The notes under the pieces: generated by a model | Databases searched by the model: none | The model's input: the letters and a program-made list of their open reading frames with translations, nothing else | What the model was told of the DNA's origin: nothing | Program-made: the position numbers and the translations under genes | Shown: positions 37,454 to 37,774 of the stretch, in pieces | Layout of the letters: every line of letters begins with the position of its first letter | How positions within the stretch are numbered: position 1 is the stretch's first letter | From: a virus | Length of the DNA stretch: 37,774 nt | Virus record (IMG/VR): IMGVR_UViG_3300029319_003744 | Coordinates: 1 to 37,774 of that record | Direction: 5' to 3' (one strand)

Positions 37454-37607
37454 AATGGTTGAAATCAAAAGAGAAGTCGCTCCAAAAAAGCCAATCTATG
37501 AACTCTCTCCAAGAGAAGATAAGCTACTATTGTTCAAGCTTAGACAGAGATACGAAGGATATAGAGAGTATAAAGAGAAACTTGAACTTGAAAAATCATC
37601 TATTTGA
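37380..37607 (+). CDS. 75-residue acidic helical protein
   Basis: ATG at 37380, preceded by AAAGGATAGAGATA. MEVAKWVEIEEEMSNLMGWD, then EIKREVAPKKPIYELSPRED and a coiled-coil-like C-terminus (LRQRYEGYREYKEKLELEKS). Two alternative frames in the same DNA look less protein-like. No family recognised. Confidence 0.55.
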   Translation: MEVAKWVEIEEEMSNLMGWDQAIDEMVEIKREVAPKKPIYELSPREDKLLLFKLRQRYEGYREYKEKLELEKSSI

Positions 37608-37714
37608 AGAATTAAGAGAAATAGTGGAGAGGAGATATTAGATAATAATAACTTGTATGTGTACAAATGAATTATATAATTGATCTGGTTGGCACCAATC
37701 TCCACTAAAAAATT

Positions 37715-37774
37715 ATGAAAAAAAGAAAAAACAAACCTACAATAAAAGAGATTCAGCTAGACTTGCAGACTGTG
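37715..37774 (+). CDS. Start of a gene that leaves the window
   Basis: ATG at 37715 opens MKKRKNKPTIKEIQLDLQTV and runs out of the window. The basic KKRKNKPTIKEI start followed by a helix is of a type I recall in small phage proteins. No clear Shine-Dalgarno sequence is visible before it. About 107 bases between 37607 and this start carry no gene I can support. Confidence 0.45.
   Translation, partial: MKKRKNKPTIKEIQLDLQTV

Noticed and set aside
1-37774. Search for tRNA genes, integrase, attachment site or lysogeny repressor
   Set aside because: No cloverleaf, integrase motif or repressor-like helix-turn-helix protein recognised by reading; absence is not proven without a tRNA or profile search.

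Overview
The window is a large piece of a lytic-type, strongly AT-rich double-stranded DNA phage genome, most likely a marine phage with podovirus-like morphology infecting a Gram-negative host. The evidence is a T7-like large terminase, portal, scaffold, capsid and nozzle-type tail genes with no recognisable tape measure or tail sheath, a very large ejection-type protein, predicted lipoproteins that imply an outer membrane, and small lysine/arginine-rich proteins of types I associate with marine phages. No rRNA, tRNA, transposon, integrase or CRISPR array was seen. Host and morphology are inferences.

Layout. Positions 1 to about 28.6 kb are transcribed leftward (minus strand). From right to left they hold a Cys-rich small protein, a DUF1599-type nucleotide-modification-associated protein, a DEDDy exonuclease, small terminase, a Zn ribbon, a gamma-glutamylcyclotransferase-like protein, large terminase, portal, scaffold, major capsid, decoration protein, connector and adaptor proteins, helical and repeat-containing structural proteins, a tail fibre with a self-cleaving C-terminus, a lysis block, an M15-type endolysin, the nozzle protein, a row of internal or ejection proteins, and finally very basic small proteins and an exported heavy-metal-associated (HMA) protein. 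From about 28.65 kb onward genes are read rightward: a lipoprotein, a 470-bp repeat-rich control region, a small gene closed by a strong terminator, a string of tiny early genes, a class II glutamine amidotransferase plus amidoligase pair, a Cas4-like nuclease, a Sak-type annealing protein, an SSB-like protein and further small genes. The replication enzymes presumably lie to the right of the window.

Control. Six promoter candidates share one architecture (TTGACA or TTGATA, 17 bases, TATATT), suggesting use of the host housekeeping sigma factor. Two of them start almost on the ATG of their gene, giving leaderless messages. Two places carry back-to-back divergent promoters. The portal gene and a small early gene have no ATG/GTG/TTG at the place where a good ribosome-binding site puts the start, only AUU or AUC.

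Most unusual content: a probable peptide or amide-bond-forming system made of a glutamine amidotransferase fused to Zn-binding modules, an amidoligase (glutamine-synthetase-like COOH-NH2 ligase) with its own Zn-binding N-terminus, and a gamma-glutamylcyclotransferase-like enzyme elsewhere in the window. Its substrate cannot be read from sequence.
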